Assembly: GCA_020205615.1 (NCBI GenBank)
Contig: CM035167.1
Span: forward strand, 140,010,568 to 140,074,567
DNA: 64,000 nucleotides
Origin: Panax quinquefolius
Taxonomy: Eukaryota; Streptophyta; Magnoliopsida; Apiales; Araliaceae
Direction: 5' to 3'
Shown in pieces: positions 22,614 through 36,800 of this stretch. The stretch's first letter is position 1; the number at the start of each line of letters is the position of its first letter. The translations under genes and the position numbers were made by a program. The notes below the pieces were generated by a model. It searched no databases and was not told the DNA's origin. It was given only the letters and a program-made list of their open reading frames with translations.

Positions 22614-23429
22614 ACCCACTGAATAATTTGGCCTTTGTTAATGTTTCATTTCTTATGTTGTTATTCCCCCAAGAAAATTTATGTTATCAAAGTTGAGCGG
22701 GGTGAATCTACCTCCCTAATATCTGTTCAGTGTTCAACTAGTCTATACATTTAAATGCATATCCACCAACTTAGCAAGTGATTCTTGTGGGTTCTTTAGT
22801 ATATATATATATATACAAAATATTTAAAAACAATCCATAGCAACAATATATGAAGCAACATGGCCAAAGATTTAAAAAGTAAATTCTTTGCAATAGAAGA
22901 TTTGATTACTTCTTGATAATTTGTTCCTACCTAGTATTAAGAGAAACTTTCATATGAATCATGAATGAATGTAACTAAAGAAGAAAGGTCTCAAGCCTCA
23001 ACTTGAGGGTAATGATTATAATTTGGTCAATGTAACTGGAATTAGGAGGAGAGGAGGGGTATAACTCTGTTATGGGAATGGGGTCAACCCTGATTCAAAA
23101 GCCTGTGGCCAAATGGCGTTTCAGTCCAGTCATGTCATGAATAGGACTAGACCAGGTTGGTTTGTTCAGTAGGTGCTGAAAGATGCTCCTCCATTACGTG
23201 CGTGCCTGAGGGACACTGTTTCTTATCAGTTACTTTTACAGACTTTCTAAATTACACAAACGCAGACAGAGTAATAACTAATAATAGATTCATCTCTAGT
23301 TTTATTGGCTACTGTTGTTGCTGCTCCCATTCTCAGCCCATGAGCCCAGCCCAGCCCAGCCCATCCCATGCCCAATCTATATTAACATTAACAGCAGTCA
23401 GTCAACACTCAGCAGCAAGAGGAGGCCCA
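22614..23429. other. Intergenic, nothing recognised
   Basis: This sequence lies between the convergent GRF and CTR9 genes. A short TA run is at 22799-22815. I see no coding frame, RNA gene or terminal repeats here. Confidence 0.4.
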
Positions 23430-23630
23430 CCTTTTGTCTATAAATGTGTCATGTCAGATTTGTCACTCCTTACCCCGACCCCCCTCCCCATCTCTCTCTC
23501 CCTCTCTCCCTCACCCTCCCCCTCAGCAGCTATGACTAGTAGTCTAGTAGTATCATCAAATAGTACTGGTGGTAGTATCTATGACAATCAGTCACCGCCC
23601 CACCTACTTCAACTTTACTTTTAACTTCAA
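23430..23630 (+). other. Promoter-like segment with 30-codon ORF
   Basis: TCTATAAATG (TATA-like, 23437-23446) is followed by a long CT-rich leader (23480-23525). An ATG at 23532 then opens a 30-codon frame beginning MTSSLVVSSNSTGG and ending in TAA at 23624. The order TATA, pyrimidine-rich leader, ATG is that of a small plant transcription unit. The peptide matches nothing I know. It could be a small non-coding or peptide gene, or chance. Confidence 0.25.
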
Positions 23631-23639
23631 AACAGGATG

Positions 23640-24859
23640 CCATCAATGTGTTGCCACTTGCCACCCCCACATCAACCCAAAAAATATATAATTAAAAAAT
23701 AAAAATGAAAATTATCCATAGGCCATCGATGCTAAACAAAGAATTGTTATTTTCATATAATTTTTTAATATTTTTACACAAAAATCGTATAACCGTATAA
23801 CCACGATAGTAACAGTTGATTTTTAATGTCTTTGTATATTTATAACAACACTTTTCATATTAAAATATCAATTTAAAAAAAAATTATATCCAAATGTCTA
23901 TAACAAAAATTCAATGTTGTTTAATATCAAACAAATATTATATCCAAAGTGTATAAAAAGAGTTTGTATAGAACCCTAACCTTGGGTGGAAGGGAGTATT
24001 ACAGTGAGCAAATTCTTTGGCTGGCCGTGCCGTATATGAAGAGAAATTTTCACCTCTGAACCTTTTCGAGTGGGAAGTAATTATAGAAATTTAATGGTTG
24101 GGAAACTTTAAGAATGTCAATACCCATTTTGGTCTCCTGTAGGCTGCACAAGTGTAGATGCCACGCAATGGTAAAAAACAGATGCAACCATAAATTAAGT
24201 GGTGCACGGTAAAAAAAAACAGTATGTATATTTAATGTCAACAAAAACCTAGAGCCTTCAGGTGCTGCATTATTCTTGCCAAAAGCATGAAATCAGATCA
24301 GATTGCAAAATGGTATATTATGGCTTTATTTAAAAACTAAATATTTTAATGTCGATCTTATTTATGATGCTTGTTTCCTGTGGAAAATGACCCACCATTT
24401 GCTATCCCCACGGATAGATCAACAAAATTTTGAAAAAGGTTGAAAACATAATGTTCCCCCAATAGTTGATTGTATGATGAAATAGACCCTGAAAGTGCAG
24501 AAAATGTTGAATGCTTTAATGACGTCCAGCCATGTACCAAAATTCAGTTTAAAAAAAGGCTAACAAATATGAAATACATTATTATATATTGAACAACTAG
24601 GGGAACAAACAGCACCTATAAAACATGTTGCTATTCTCAGTGAATGGGTTTTCACCTATTAACTGTGTCGGCCAGAGTAACTCACCTAATAGCCAATTTC
24701 GATATACAAAACAACACAAACTCTCTAGAAGAAAACCTAAAACGAAGCTCTAAATCAGACTAAAAACCCCAACCGGCCTTGCGGCTCCTTAAATTTTTCA
24801 TCCTAGTATTTGTAGTCACTCTTAAGGATTTTTCTGCTCATCTTTCATTACCTCTGATC
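23640..24859. other. Intergenic and CTR9 3' UTR side
   Basis: AT-rich sequence with no supported frame. The part next to 24860 is expected to be the 3' UTR of CTR9 on the - strand. No clear polyadenylation signal could be chosen. Confidence 0.4.
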
Positions 24860-27800
24860 TCAATCACTTTCCTGCATCTCCACTGAATTTTCTCTTACAG
24901 GACTCGACTCTGGCTGTCTCCGCAATGGCTCATCATCATCAGATTCTGACCATGCCCGCCTCCGTCTTGTAACTGAGGGATTTTCCGCCTTCATCAAGAT
25001 AAACAAAAAGACCTCAGGCAAAAGATAAAAGAGGAAGAAGGGGGAAACAAAAAAGAGAAAGACAGAGAGAGATTATGAAAACATATAGAGAATTGATATT
25101 TCCACAAATAAAAATGTTAGTTCTACAAGGTCCAGAATAGTAAGTGGGGTCCGAGAGAGGACCTTGTGGAAATATCAATTCCCAACCTATATCTGATTAC
25201 CCGTTTCAACAAACATACTATTTCATGAAAATGATGAATTCACTAGATACCGTACTTGGAAAATAAAAAACTACATGTCAAGATTCAAGAATAGGCTTGT
25301 CCATATAGTTGAGACCGTTAAATTCTTTTCATTTAAAGTGCTAATTTAATATAAGAAACCTGCCCAGGGGCAGAACACCCAATAAGGAAATAACACCTGA
25401 TACGGGAACGGACCCTGACCCATACAAACACTAAGATGCTTAGAATCAAAACAAACAAAGTCTGCAAAGATAAGCTATAGTCTTCCCAAAAGTACATAGA
25501 CAGCAAATGTTCATAAACAAAGCAGTTGCATAATACCACAGCATCTCAGGTAGAAGCAATTTAACCTTGCTTCTGCAATCAACAATGACAATTTGATATA
25601 TTCCACTTATCATAGCCATAAACATAAATTTGCCTATAATATTAATTGACATAACATAGTTGCAAAGTAGATTCAGTGCTAGTGCCATAAATCACAATAA
25701 ACAATAATATATGTGTGTGTGTATTTATCAGCCTCAGAATCTTCAAGCCCAGCTGCTGCAAGAAGATCTTGTGGATTCTCTTCAACTTCATTGCTGTAAT
25801 ATATATATGTATACACACACACATATATATAGAGAGAGTGAGAAATTACATTATCAGCCTCAGCGTCAGAATCTTCAAGCCCAGCTGCTGCAAGAAGATC
25901 CTGTGGAATCTCTTCAACTTCATCGCCGTAATCATTCATTGCATTATCTGTCTGCCTGTAGTTCATATTGGTATCTTCATCTTCCATTTCTTCATGATCA
26001 TCCATGTCACCTGCTTCCTCTGTCTCATAATGTGACTTCTTCTCTCTCTTTCTCTTCTTTTCCCCCTTTCTCCTCCTCTTATCACCACGCCCACCATCCT
26101 CATCTTCAGCATGTGGCCTATCCTTGCGCTTAGAGGCAGAAGTGCCACTCTTCCATTGTTCCTGGAGTTAATCAAAGTCATGTTTAAATCAACATTTGAA
26201 ACAAACCGATAGCATTACCTGAAAGATCCAGATAAAGACATCATATCATGCAATAACACCCCTTGCAAAACATTGGCCTTTGGCCATGTGATCACTCAGA
26301 CATATGAATTAAATCCTTGTTAAATCTTTCACCTCAATTGCACATTCCAATATATCAACATTTTGTAATTCCCAACTGAATATGTTGAATGTTCTATATA
26401 TAAATCAAAATTTCACTAATTTTTCTTTGGTATCGTTATACAGAAGTAATAAACTGTGCCCTTGTAGGGACTTGAACATTTGAATCATTCACTTATCTCA
26501 TGGGGATCTCACAAGAGATACTAAAGCTATGCCATGCTTTCAATCTTTTGCATTAACTTGCATGATCAACAAAAATACATTTAACTTGAATTAAGGTTAT
26601 AGCTAAAGTAACAGTCTCCATTACCCTAGTTCAGGAACCATTTAGGCAATGCAAATTTGAAGGTGCAAGTCACAAACTATGTTTGTAAATGAATTGAGTT
26701 AAATTAAATGACGAATAATGCTTAAATTTGGCGTGACATAAGATTCTGGAATAATTTACAGATCCCATATAATATTGGGAGTCCAAATTGAAAGAAGAAA
26801 GACTATAAATCTATCTATAATGCAAACAATCTAACATGACAGACATACAACATGCTCCAAATGTACTCGCTACTTATAAGGATGGATCCTATGATGCAAA
26901 TGACAGTTAAATTTTATTACCTTTATCCGCTCTAAATGCTCCTCCTGTTGCTTCATTTGCTTGAGCTCATCCTCATGTTTTCTTCTCTCCAACTGTTTCC
27001 CGACAATAAACATGAATGAATGAGCAAATAAGTAATATAATATGTACGTAACATAAAAAAATATTATGAGAGCTGACCTGCAGTTTCCTTTGTTCTTCAG
27101 CTTTCCGACGGTTTTCCTCAGCCACCGTAACCTGGCGAGCGAGTTCTTGTCTCTGCTTATTTAGCTGATCTTCACGCTCAGCTGCGTCACAATGAACTTT
27201 TGCAACCTCAAGCAAGTGCTTGCAATATCCAACATGTGTTTCAATTTTCTTCTCATCAAATCCATGAATGTGAAGGTTTGAAGCTGCAGACAACTGACTA
27301 AATAGACGAACTGCGTTCTTAAGTTCATCAACTGTTGCACGCACCTATCATATCAGAAAATGATCCCACTGAGTGCATGCACAAGGAAGGGAAGGAAAGG
27401 AAAGACGGGGAGAGATAGAAAGAGAGGAGATGAACATGGCATTCAATTATTCAACATCCTTGAACTTGCAGTGATGAGTCTACGATAATAAAAGTATACT
27501 CTGTAATGTTGCAACTAGCAAACTGTACAGTATGTCAGTAACGAAAAAGTCCACAAGTCCTATTTATTCAATAATGTGCGACCTTAAATCTACAATAGAG
27601 CTTCAATATAATCAGAAGGTACAAAAGACAGGACACTGCTATTAAGAAAAAAACAAAAAACAAAGCTGTAGCCATCATATGTTTACATTGGAGCACATGC
27701 AAGCCTTAGGATCCTTAACAAACCCCTCCACCTCCTCCGAGAAGAAAAGAGAAATGGACAAAAATAGTTATGTTTCAAAGAGCATTAATACTAGATGGAA

Positions 27801-30800
27801 AATGACACGGAAATTAAAAAGGTAGGTTGCATTCTTCACCTCTTCCACCGTCCTTTTTGTCTTCTGTAAAGTTGATGCTGAGAACTTCTGCAACGTCACT
27901 CCAGCATCAAATCTCAAGGTATAATTTGAAGGAGCCAAGTGGATGGCTCTTAGTAAAGTCTTCTTGCAGTCCTGCCACTGTTCAGCTTCATAATGTGTAC
28001 GTGCTAGATAGAGAAGAACATGACTGTCTGTGTTGTAATAGAACCTTCGTAGGCAATTTTGATACTGCAAAACAAATAAGAGCTATCAACACATGAAAAA
28101 TATGCAGCAACAGAAGTTCTAAAATTAACAATAAGCAAAGGAACGAAGAGTATGTGATGTTGTAACCGACCATTTTAATAGCCAGTGCAAAATTTCCCTG
28201 AGCAAAATGAATATGTGCCAGATTTATCCACACATCTGGCATCTGGACGAAAATGCTTCCACTTGCAGCTTCTTGAACCTACAAAAAAATAAAAAATAAG
28301 TTGAGAAAAACAAATGTGTAATTTTTCCAATGACAAGGTCTAAGATATTCAATATTGGGAATATCATAAGATTTAGCTGACCTGTGTAAAGAGATCCTTT
28401 GAAACATCAAAGTGACCTTTTTCAGCCAACACCACACCAGCACCATTGGCAGCATATAAATTAGCCGAATGCTGAAGCAGAACCTGGTAAAATGGAATAT
28501 AAGAAATCCATTAACATATTTGAAGATCTTTTATGATGACACATGCGGTCAACAAAAATCCATTAAAAAGCATACGAGACGAATATTTCCAAGAAAAGAA
28601 TTGCTAAAGAAGCATGAGCATCAATTATCTATTCAAATGTTATATGCGTTTGAATTACAAATCATAGTCCAAAAGTATTCTTCCGTAAGCCAAAGAAATT
28701 TTATGTGCCAAAGCCAACTATTTCACAGCAGTGTTTCTATAGATAGAGAAAGAAAGAAAATTTTATTGATAGAAGAGGAAAGATAAAAAGGTGGACAATG
28801 AGTCTGCCCAAAGTGGAACACAAGAAAAACTAAAGCACTTAAGGTGCAGACTGCCAATCCCTCTGTAAATTTGATATGGAGAGGCCACAAAATAATCCCG
28901 TAGAAGTCAACCATCAACAGGGAAAAACAATCCTCTTCCTGTACAGATGAAAAGGAAGATACCCTTGAATAGTCCCAGTACCCAAAGAACTGCAAAGCCA
29001 ACACATCCCCGGAGCATCTTTGCATCCCTATTCTTTCCGAAACTTGATCAAAGGCAAATCCTCCAGACTAAGGACAGAACCAAGCTCCCCCACCCAAAAA
29101 GGAAAAATAAAAGGAAAGAAAAGAAAAGAAAAGATGGCGAAATTATAAGCCCACAAGTTCCAAGCAACAAGACAGCGTAAATGAAATGTCATACTTTTGA
29201 GTAAAGCTCCTTAGCTTTTTCCAGATGTGTTGCTTCCAACTTTGCATTTCTCTTCTCAGAGCGAACTGCAGCAAAGTAGTTCCAATTTCCCTAGTCAAAA
29301 GTCAGAGCAAGCGAATGAGAAGAAATTTATAGAGTTAGTAAATGGTAAATTATGACAACATAAACCTCCACCGGCACTTAAAAACACAATAATTAATGTC
29401 AATTCCTTCAGGTTCTCATAAGCAACATTCTCAAGAATCTGGGGATATTTCTTGTCATAATGATGAAGTAGTAAAAATTGATAACAGAATTAAATGACAC
29501 ACATTCTGATCATTTACTTAAGTCACAAAAAGAACAACTTAAATTGTTAGAGTGGGCCAACAATGTATCAGGCTTTAACATACATTATGTTTTATCATTT
29601 ACGCACCAGACAAAGAGTAGCATAAGAATCTTTTCCATCAGTTGCATCCTTAGCAGCTTTGAATGTATCTTTTGCCTTGACCCAATCATCATTTTTAAGC
29701 TCCAAGTCACCAAGCATTAGTAATGCGTTTGGGCACTTCTCATCAATATTTAGAGCATCACGAATCTAGCACATTAAAAATCACATTATGAACAATAAAG
29801 TCCAAAGAAGCATCAATATAGAGGACTAGACACACATGGAAGCTAGAGAGGCATTAACAACCAGTTGTATGCTTAGCTGAACATTGTTTCGAGCTTTTGC
29901 AATGGCGGCAAGCCGTAGATAAGCGTCTACGTAGTCTGGATACTATAAAACATATATGGTTAGATAAATTACAAAAGAGTAAGAACTAAGTTGAACAATA
30001 AGAATTAGTAAACAAGTAAATAATGATTCTGGGGAAATAATTGATTTTGTTGATGTTATACACCTGGTTACAAAATTAATATTCTAATGCCCATGGGCTC
30101 GTCAGGAAAAAGTAAAACAAAGTCTAGGGAAAGTGGGAAAACAACTCCATTGATTCACTGCTGCCTTTGTTTTGGAAATTCTTATCAAGCTCATGGCACG
30201 TAGATCTATCTTTTCACTTATCAGTTTGCCTCCATCCTACATTGTTGTCCTCTTTTACTCTGAAAAGTTTGCACGCCAGTTCAGTGCACTTATGCACTAA
30301 CATATGTGGTTTTCCTTACCCATTTCCCCCTCATTATTGATAGGTGTTTGAAAAGGTAGTATTAATTTCTTGCATAAACTAACGTGTATATATTCAAAAA
30401 TAAACAATAAGGGAACAATATATCAGAGCCACATCAAAACCAGAATGTGGGGAATTTTTACAGGGAGGAAAACACACACACATACTCACGGTAGTAAGTA
30501 ATTTCATAAAAAGGGAGAATACCCTCATACACGTGCACCCACCATACAAAGCAAAGGGGAAATATAAGGCACGCCTATGCCCCCAACAATACACAAAGAC
30601 CCCTCCCTATAAAGGAGCCCCCCAAAACGAAACCGCACGGGGAAGGGGGAACCTACATTAACCTCCTAGAGAAAATTATCCCAAGAAATCAACAAAGTGT
30701 ACAATTGTACTCGAAAATCCTCGTGAAGCCAAAAGAAAAGAAGGCGAATGTGAATGTCCTTAAAATACCAATACCGATTATTTTATTCAATCCAAATCTC

Positions 30801-33800
30801 ATGAGGCACCAAGTCACGCCACCTTCTCCACTCCTTAGTCCTTGCACAACTTCACACGCCCCCAAGCTCTGTAACACATTGCTGACTGATCTTGGCATCA
30901 TTCAAGCAATCCCACACAGATCACACAATGAGAAAACAACCATTAAGGCATCTTGAGGCCTCACAGCGATGAAGAAGATGAACCAACATCTCCTAACAAC
31001 TGCACATGATACACCAACTCGTGAGACGGTGTTCCCTCTTCTGCAAATTATTCTGGGCCTTTCATTAGGAATCCTTATCAAAGCGCTTCATTGTTATTAG
31101 TAAGATGGTTGTGAGGGTTGCTCCCAAAGCCACTGTCCTGGGGCGCTCCCACTCTCCAAATGCTTCTCCTGAGGACCAACCTAGTTCCAACTTCCAACCT
31201 AGAAGCAACCACAACTATGGTCCATCCTACAAATTGAGTCGCTATGCATATACTTGACATTGTTAACATAATTACTTATCTAAAAAAAAAATCTTTTTTT
31301 TTTGTCCTTGTAATACAATCTTTGGCTCCCACCAAAGAAAATGTCCAAGGTCTACCCCTGCAAAAAACCTTGTTAAGTTTCTTAGGCATTACCATGTTTG
31401 CTCAAATACTGAGTAATAATTGAACCCCGAAACATTATTAACTCATTTACTTTCTGCTCATAAAACGGATAGATCTAAAGTAAAATAATTTACTTTTGGA
31501 GATTCTATTAAAAGTAATACTACACGAAGTTTAGAACATTATGGAAATAATCTGGAAAAGAAAAGTTGAAAATCCTATCCCTCCATAATTTTATCTCTGT
31601 AAGGTATATCTTTTCCATGAAGTGCATTCAAGACGAACAATGCGTCAGATTTTAGCAATCTAAAGGTATCTTATCATGTTGATATCAAACAAAACCAAGT
31701 CCTTAAAATTAGATTTGAAGCCAACCTGTCAATAACAGCTTTTGACCAAGTAGGTATTTAATGATCATAAAATACAAAAATAATTAAGAAAGTAATAACT
31801 TTATACAATGAGTCATAGTACCACAGTAATATTGTGTTAATATATACAATCAAAATTTCACTAATACTGTAAATCTAAGATAGCAAAACCAAAAACAAGA
31901 TCAATGGCATACCTTAAACAAGATTAGACGGTATAATAAGCTAGCGATTTCAGTTTTATTTAATTGCTCGAGCAGTCTACCAAGGTTAAATAGTGTTGAG
32001 ATCTTATTCCAAGGCAGTTCCACAGCTACACCATCTTCCTCAAGCCGATGAAATAACTGTGTGTCCTTGTACTTTTCAACAGATGCACTAGCATCCAATG
32101 GTTTATATACTGCTTCTTTAATAGGATCAAATTGTACTTTATTAGCAGGATCAGAATGCGAGTCATCAACAGGATGGTTTTTATTTTTAGTATCAATAAA
32201 CTTGAGCCAAATGCCATCACCTAAAGCCTCTTTGAAAGCTTGATCAGCAAACTGAAAATAAAGAAGAGATTGAAGATGATATCTTATAAAAAAATCTGTC
32301 AATTTGTAAAAATGTTACAAGTCATTCAATAGATTGATTCTTTTTATATACAAGTCAAACAATAAAGAAGTTTCCAACCTCATATTCTTCCCTTTCAAAA
32401 TGAAGAACTCCGATATTATTAAGCAGCTCTATCGGTATTTCTTCACACCCCTTTTTCAATAGACCACGTGCCTGTAACAAAATACAACTCTATTTAAGTG
32501 AAATTGGGAGGGGAAAATACAAAAAGAAAAAGAGAGCCTAAGATGAAAATAAGCATAAAGTAAAAATAAAACATATCAATCAGAACATAGGGAAAATAAT
32601 GTGACTACATGCAGTAAAATTATAAAACTAGAGCATTAACAAATCAACAAAATTTGCAAGGTATAAAAAGATCTTACGGTTTTAAAGGCATCTAAAGCAG
32701 CTCCAGCATCAGTTGAAATCAACAACTCTCCCAGATCAAGAAATGCCTGTATCAAGGTTGAATGAAAGGGGGAAAATGACAATTATTAGTAAATGTCGCT
32801 GTTGAATGAGCACAATCATACAATTCTATTCCACATTATAAAATTATACGACTAAAAATAACTGGAGATTTCAAAAGAAAGGTGAATGGCAATTTTTCAA
32901 CATGACTGAGTAGTGAGTACTGAAGATAATTAATTAATTATAAACAAACACTTTCCAAATCCCGGTAAGGGAAGCTACATAATTGTATGGCATAAAATAA
33001 GGAGAATCCAAAGAATAAAAAATAAAACAAACAACATAAAACTGAATATTAGAAAACATAAAACCAGAAACAAGGACTCCAGGACAATAATATGAGTTTC
33101 CAAACAGAATAGGTGATGAAATCCCTGTGCCAGTGTATGTGTTTGACCCCAAAACCACCATTTATATGGAAGTTCATCATGAATATTTAAAACAATGAGC
33201 TACTTCACCTCAGGATCACGAGGATCAAACTTAGCAGCTTTTTTCAGGTACTCCAAGGCTTTCTCAGTCTGTCCAAGCTGAACATATATGTGGCTAAGAG
33301 CCTGTATCATGAAAACTTATAATTAACCCACTATGGTGATTAATGGAGAAAAGTATTTATAAGAAGATATCATTTAGTAAGTGAAAATGGGAACTACGTT
33401 CAATATCAGAACATAATAGAAAACATATCTTTTTCTAAAACTCACTTTTAGTGTCTCGCAGTTTTCAGGGTAAACCTCCAAAACTTTTTCAAAGTTTGAA
33501 AGAGAACTTCTAAAATCTCCCAACTTTAATTGTACTTGTCCCAAACCTGTTAAAAAAAAGCAAAAGAATTTGGTGAACTGACATAAGAAAGGATATCAGA
33601 ATGACATGAAGCCCACATTTAAGTAAACAAAATGCTGCAATATTATAGGATAAGTCGAACAGCACTCCATTTAAATTTATATATTGTTAAACAGTCTGAT
33701 TATGATTGATCTAATAATATAATAACAGACATCCAACCACCTTATACCACATTCGTGCAAAACCCAAAGCCCGACCCATGGCCCTAAGTTTTGAAAAGCT

Positions 33801-36800
33801 TTCATCAATCAGTCTTCCCCCTGTCTCTGCAACTCCTTTTAAGGTCCCTTGCGCCTTCACAGATGGGCAACGCCATGTTACTGTTTCAGCTTACGCATAA
33901 AAGTTGTATCTTAATTTCAGCTTATGCATAAAAGATGCATCTTAGAAGACCGAAATCATGGAGAACTTGCAACGGATTGTCCTTGGCAAAAGGAACAACA
34001 CTTTTGCTCAAGAAAATGGCATAGCAGGGTGTTTCTTCATATTAAAAGAAGAAAAAAAAACGATGATACATGGTTCCTGATCTCCTTAAATGCCTCCTCC
34101 CACCCCCAAAAAAAGAATAAGTAAAAGAAACAGAAGTCCCAATGCTCTAAGCACGCTGATTTTGGCTTGAAATTCCTCTCTTTACAAACAACCTAGAGAA
34201 TACACAAATCCGAGAGATAGGAATAACCCCTCGCTGTCGCACAAGACTGCACAACAGCCTGTTCTTATTCCAGTAAAATATCACAGCCTCTGATTGAATG
34301 GAGAGCTGAGTGAAAATAGGACTCAATAAGATCTGGCACTATAATAACATAACATGATTTTTATACCTCCAAGCACATGAGTGCTAACATTCAACTGTTA
34401 TTAATGGTGAGAACAGCGCCACATCTAGAATGAAATGATATATGGTGAAACCTAATGATACGTAGTCTGAAAATTTTACTAACCGTAATAAGGTAAAACG
34501 AATTCTCTAGGCTTATTGATTTCCTTTACTGATGCCATGTAGTACAGTCCAGCCTTATCATAGTCCCCCTGAAAAAAGGGGAAAAACAATATCCTCGCAT
34601 CAGCACACAGTAAAAGGAAAATTGACTTCATCGTGATTTGAATTTAACACTGTAAACAGCTAAAAAGTATGAGTAGTAACAACAACAAAAATAGTTACAA
34701 AGAACGAGAAAGTAGTATGTAATCAAAGATTTCCATCCATAAAATCACAAGTCATATGGAGAACTGACCCACCCTTTAAAACAGGGAAAATTAGAAAGAA
34801 ATATAGGCGACAACCAGATATGATCACTATCCGTCAGCAACTACAATAAAAAGATAAATGTTGAGGTAACATGTGAGTGGGTTGAAGTTCATATGCAAGA
34901 TTGGCCTAAGACCAAACACATTAAGCTATTGGGTCAAGTTGGGACAAATTAGGGCTTTGGCTCAGAATTCTTAAAAGACTCGCGTAATTGATCAAGTTAC
35001 ACGCAAGCCTGAGAGTGTCGAGTGTATATGTTCAGACTTCACACTCAAGGGGGAACAGTTCAGCGATGTTGGCAGTCATATGTGAAGGGGGAGATTTGTT
35101 AAGCTAACATGTGATTAGCTCAAGTCCCACATAAATAAGAGTCTGAAGTGAAGATTTATTATAAAAGTTTAGGCCAAAGATCTATCAGCTTAAGTTTTTG
35201 TGTCAAGTTGGGACCAAAAGGTGTATTAGGGCCTCCGTTATCATACATGATACCCCATAAAAGGGTAAACAGCTTGGAGCATACTGGCCACTGGGAGGAA
35301 ACAAGTTGATATTACACACCTTGCTGTGGTATGATCGTGCCAGATTATAGTAAGAGTGTGACTTTGTTGGCCCATGATTAGTTACATCAAGAGCAGTTTC
35401 AGTCAGTTGCTCAACTAGGAAATGCTGACCAGTGAAGAAGAAATGATTCGCCAGATAATTAAGCGATGTTGCACAATAGGGATATAATTCGAAAGCTCTT
35501 TGCATTTTCTCCATTCCTCTTCTAATACCAGCAGCTGTGAAGATAAAGTCGGTGCCAAAGTTAGAAATCAATGTTTTAGTGACCTCTATTATAAATAAGT
35601 TAAATAACAAGATAGATATGAGTGCATGAATTTTATGTTGACATATGTAACTATAAAACTAAATGTGTGATGTATATTTTGGCCTATTTATAGTTATTTA
35701 ACATGACTCACCTTCATTAATTTGCAAGTCCAAAATTCCAAGTGCCACAAGAGCCTCAACGTTTTCTGGATCCAACTACACTACACAATAAAACATTAGC
35801 ATCTGTTCACACAGCAGTTTATGCAGTAGATAATATTAATGCACAACTAAATGATAATTTTTGGCTTGCCTGCAAAACACGCTGAAATGCTTGCTTAGCC
35901 TTTTCATGTTGACCCAATTTGTAGCGACACATGCCTATGCCAAGTCTTACAGCTCCAGGGCACTGTGGATATACTTGCAAGGCCCTCTTTCCAAAACACA
36001 CAACTTAAAAATCAATAGAGAATTTTAAAATGATCTATAACTAAGTTAATCAAGAGAATTCTCTATCCCCCACCCTCCCGTGCCCAACGCAAAAACCTCC
36101 CACCCCCATCAACTTTAATTTAGATATTGAACCACAAACTGACAATTGTTACATTGCATTTGAAACATAATAGAATGGGATGCAGACAAACCTTGTACAA
36201 CTCCAATGAATCAGAATATCTTCCACGGCTATACTGAACACATGCCTGCGGAAATCCAAATCTAGACATTAGGATAAAAACAACATATGGTTAACAATTA
36301 TAAACTGCTCTCTGAAGAGAAGAAAAGCTACAACATTTACAAATTACAGCCAACAGCCCAGCTCTGAAAAGGTAACATAGGGCTTATAAGCATTACTTTC
36401 TTGGCTCAGCGGTTATAATAAACTGATATTGCATGTTCTAGTCTCACCCTTTCATTCTAAAAACTTTATTTACCTCGAAAGGGAACAAAAGGAGGGGGGA
36501 GAGAGAGAGAATTTATAATGTTTGTGCTAGTTTAGCAACATTTTTTTGGTATACTAACTTTCTGTGCAGTAAGATGATTTCACATGCATACAACAACTAA
36601 TGACAATCATAAATGTCTTAATCTTCTCTTTTCACAAGCTACTCAATGTGCTATCAAATGACATTACCAATTTGGCAAAATAAAAGGTTACACAAAATAA
36701 GATAAATGTCATATGCATGATCTAGAACAACTAATAACAATCAAAACGCAATGTGTTAGTGTTAACAAAGGAATCAGGCAGTGTAAAGTACCTGACCAAG

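Noticed and set aside
25725..25791. The duplicated CTR9 segment as a normal coding exon
   Set aside because: Splicing from exon 23 (phase 0) into its acceptor gives a stop at once, and it lacks a GT donor; joining 25850 directly to 24988 restores the expected C terminus.
25711..26133. Long + strand open frames of about 106-140 codons
   Set aside because: They are the reverse complement of CTR9 exon 23 and its duplicated end; the - strand reading is strongly conserved.
28469..28786. 105-codon + strand frame
   Set aside because: It is in a CTR9 intron, antisense, with no recognisable motif.
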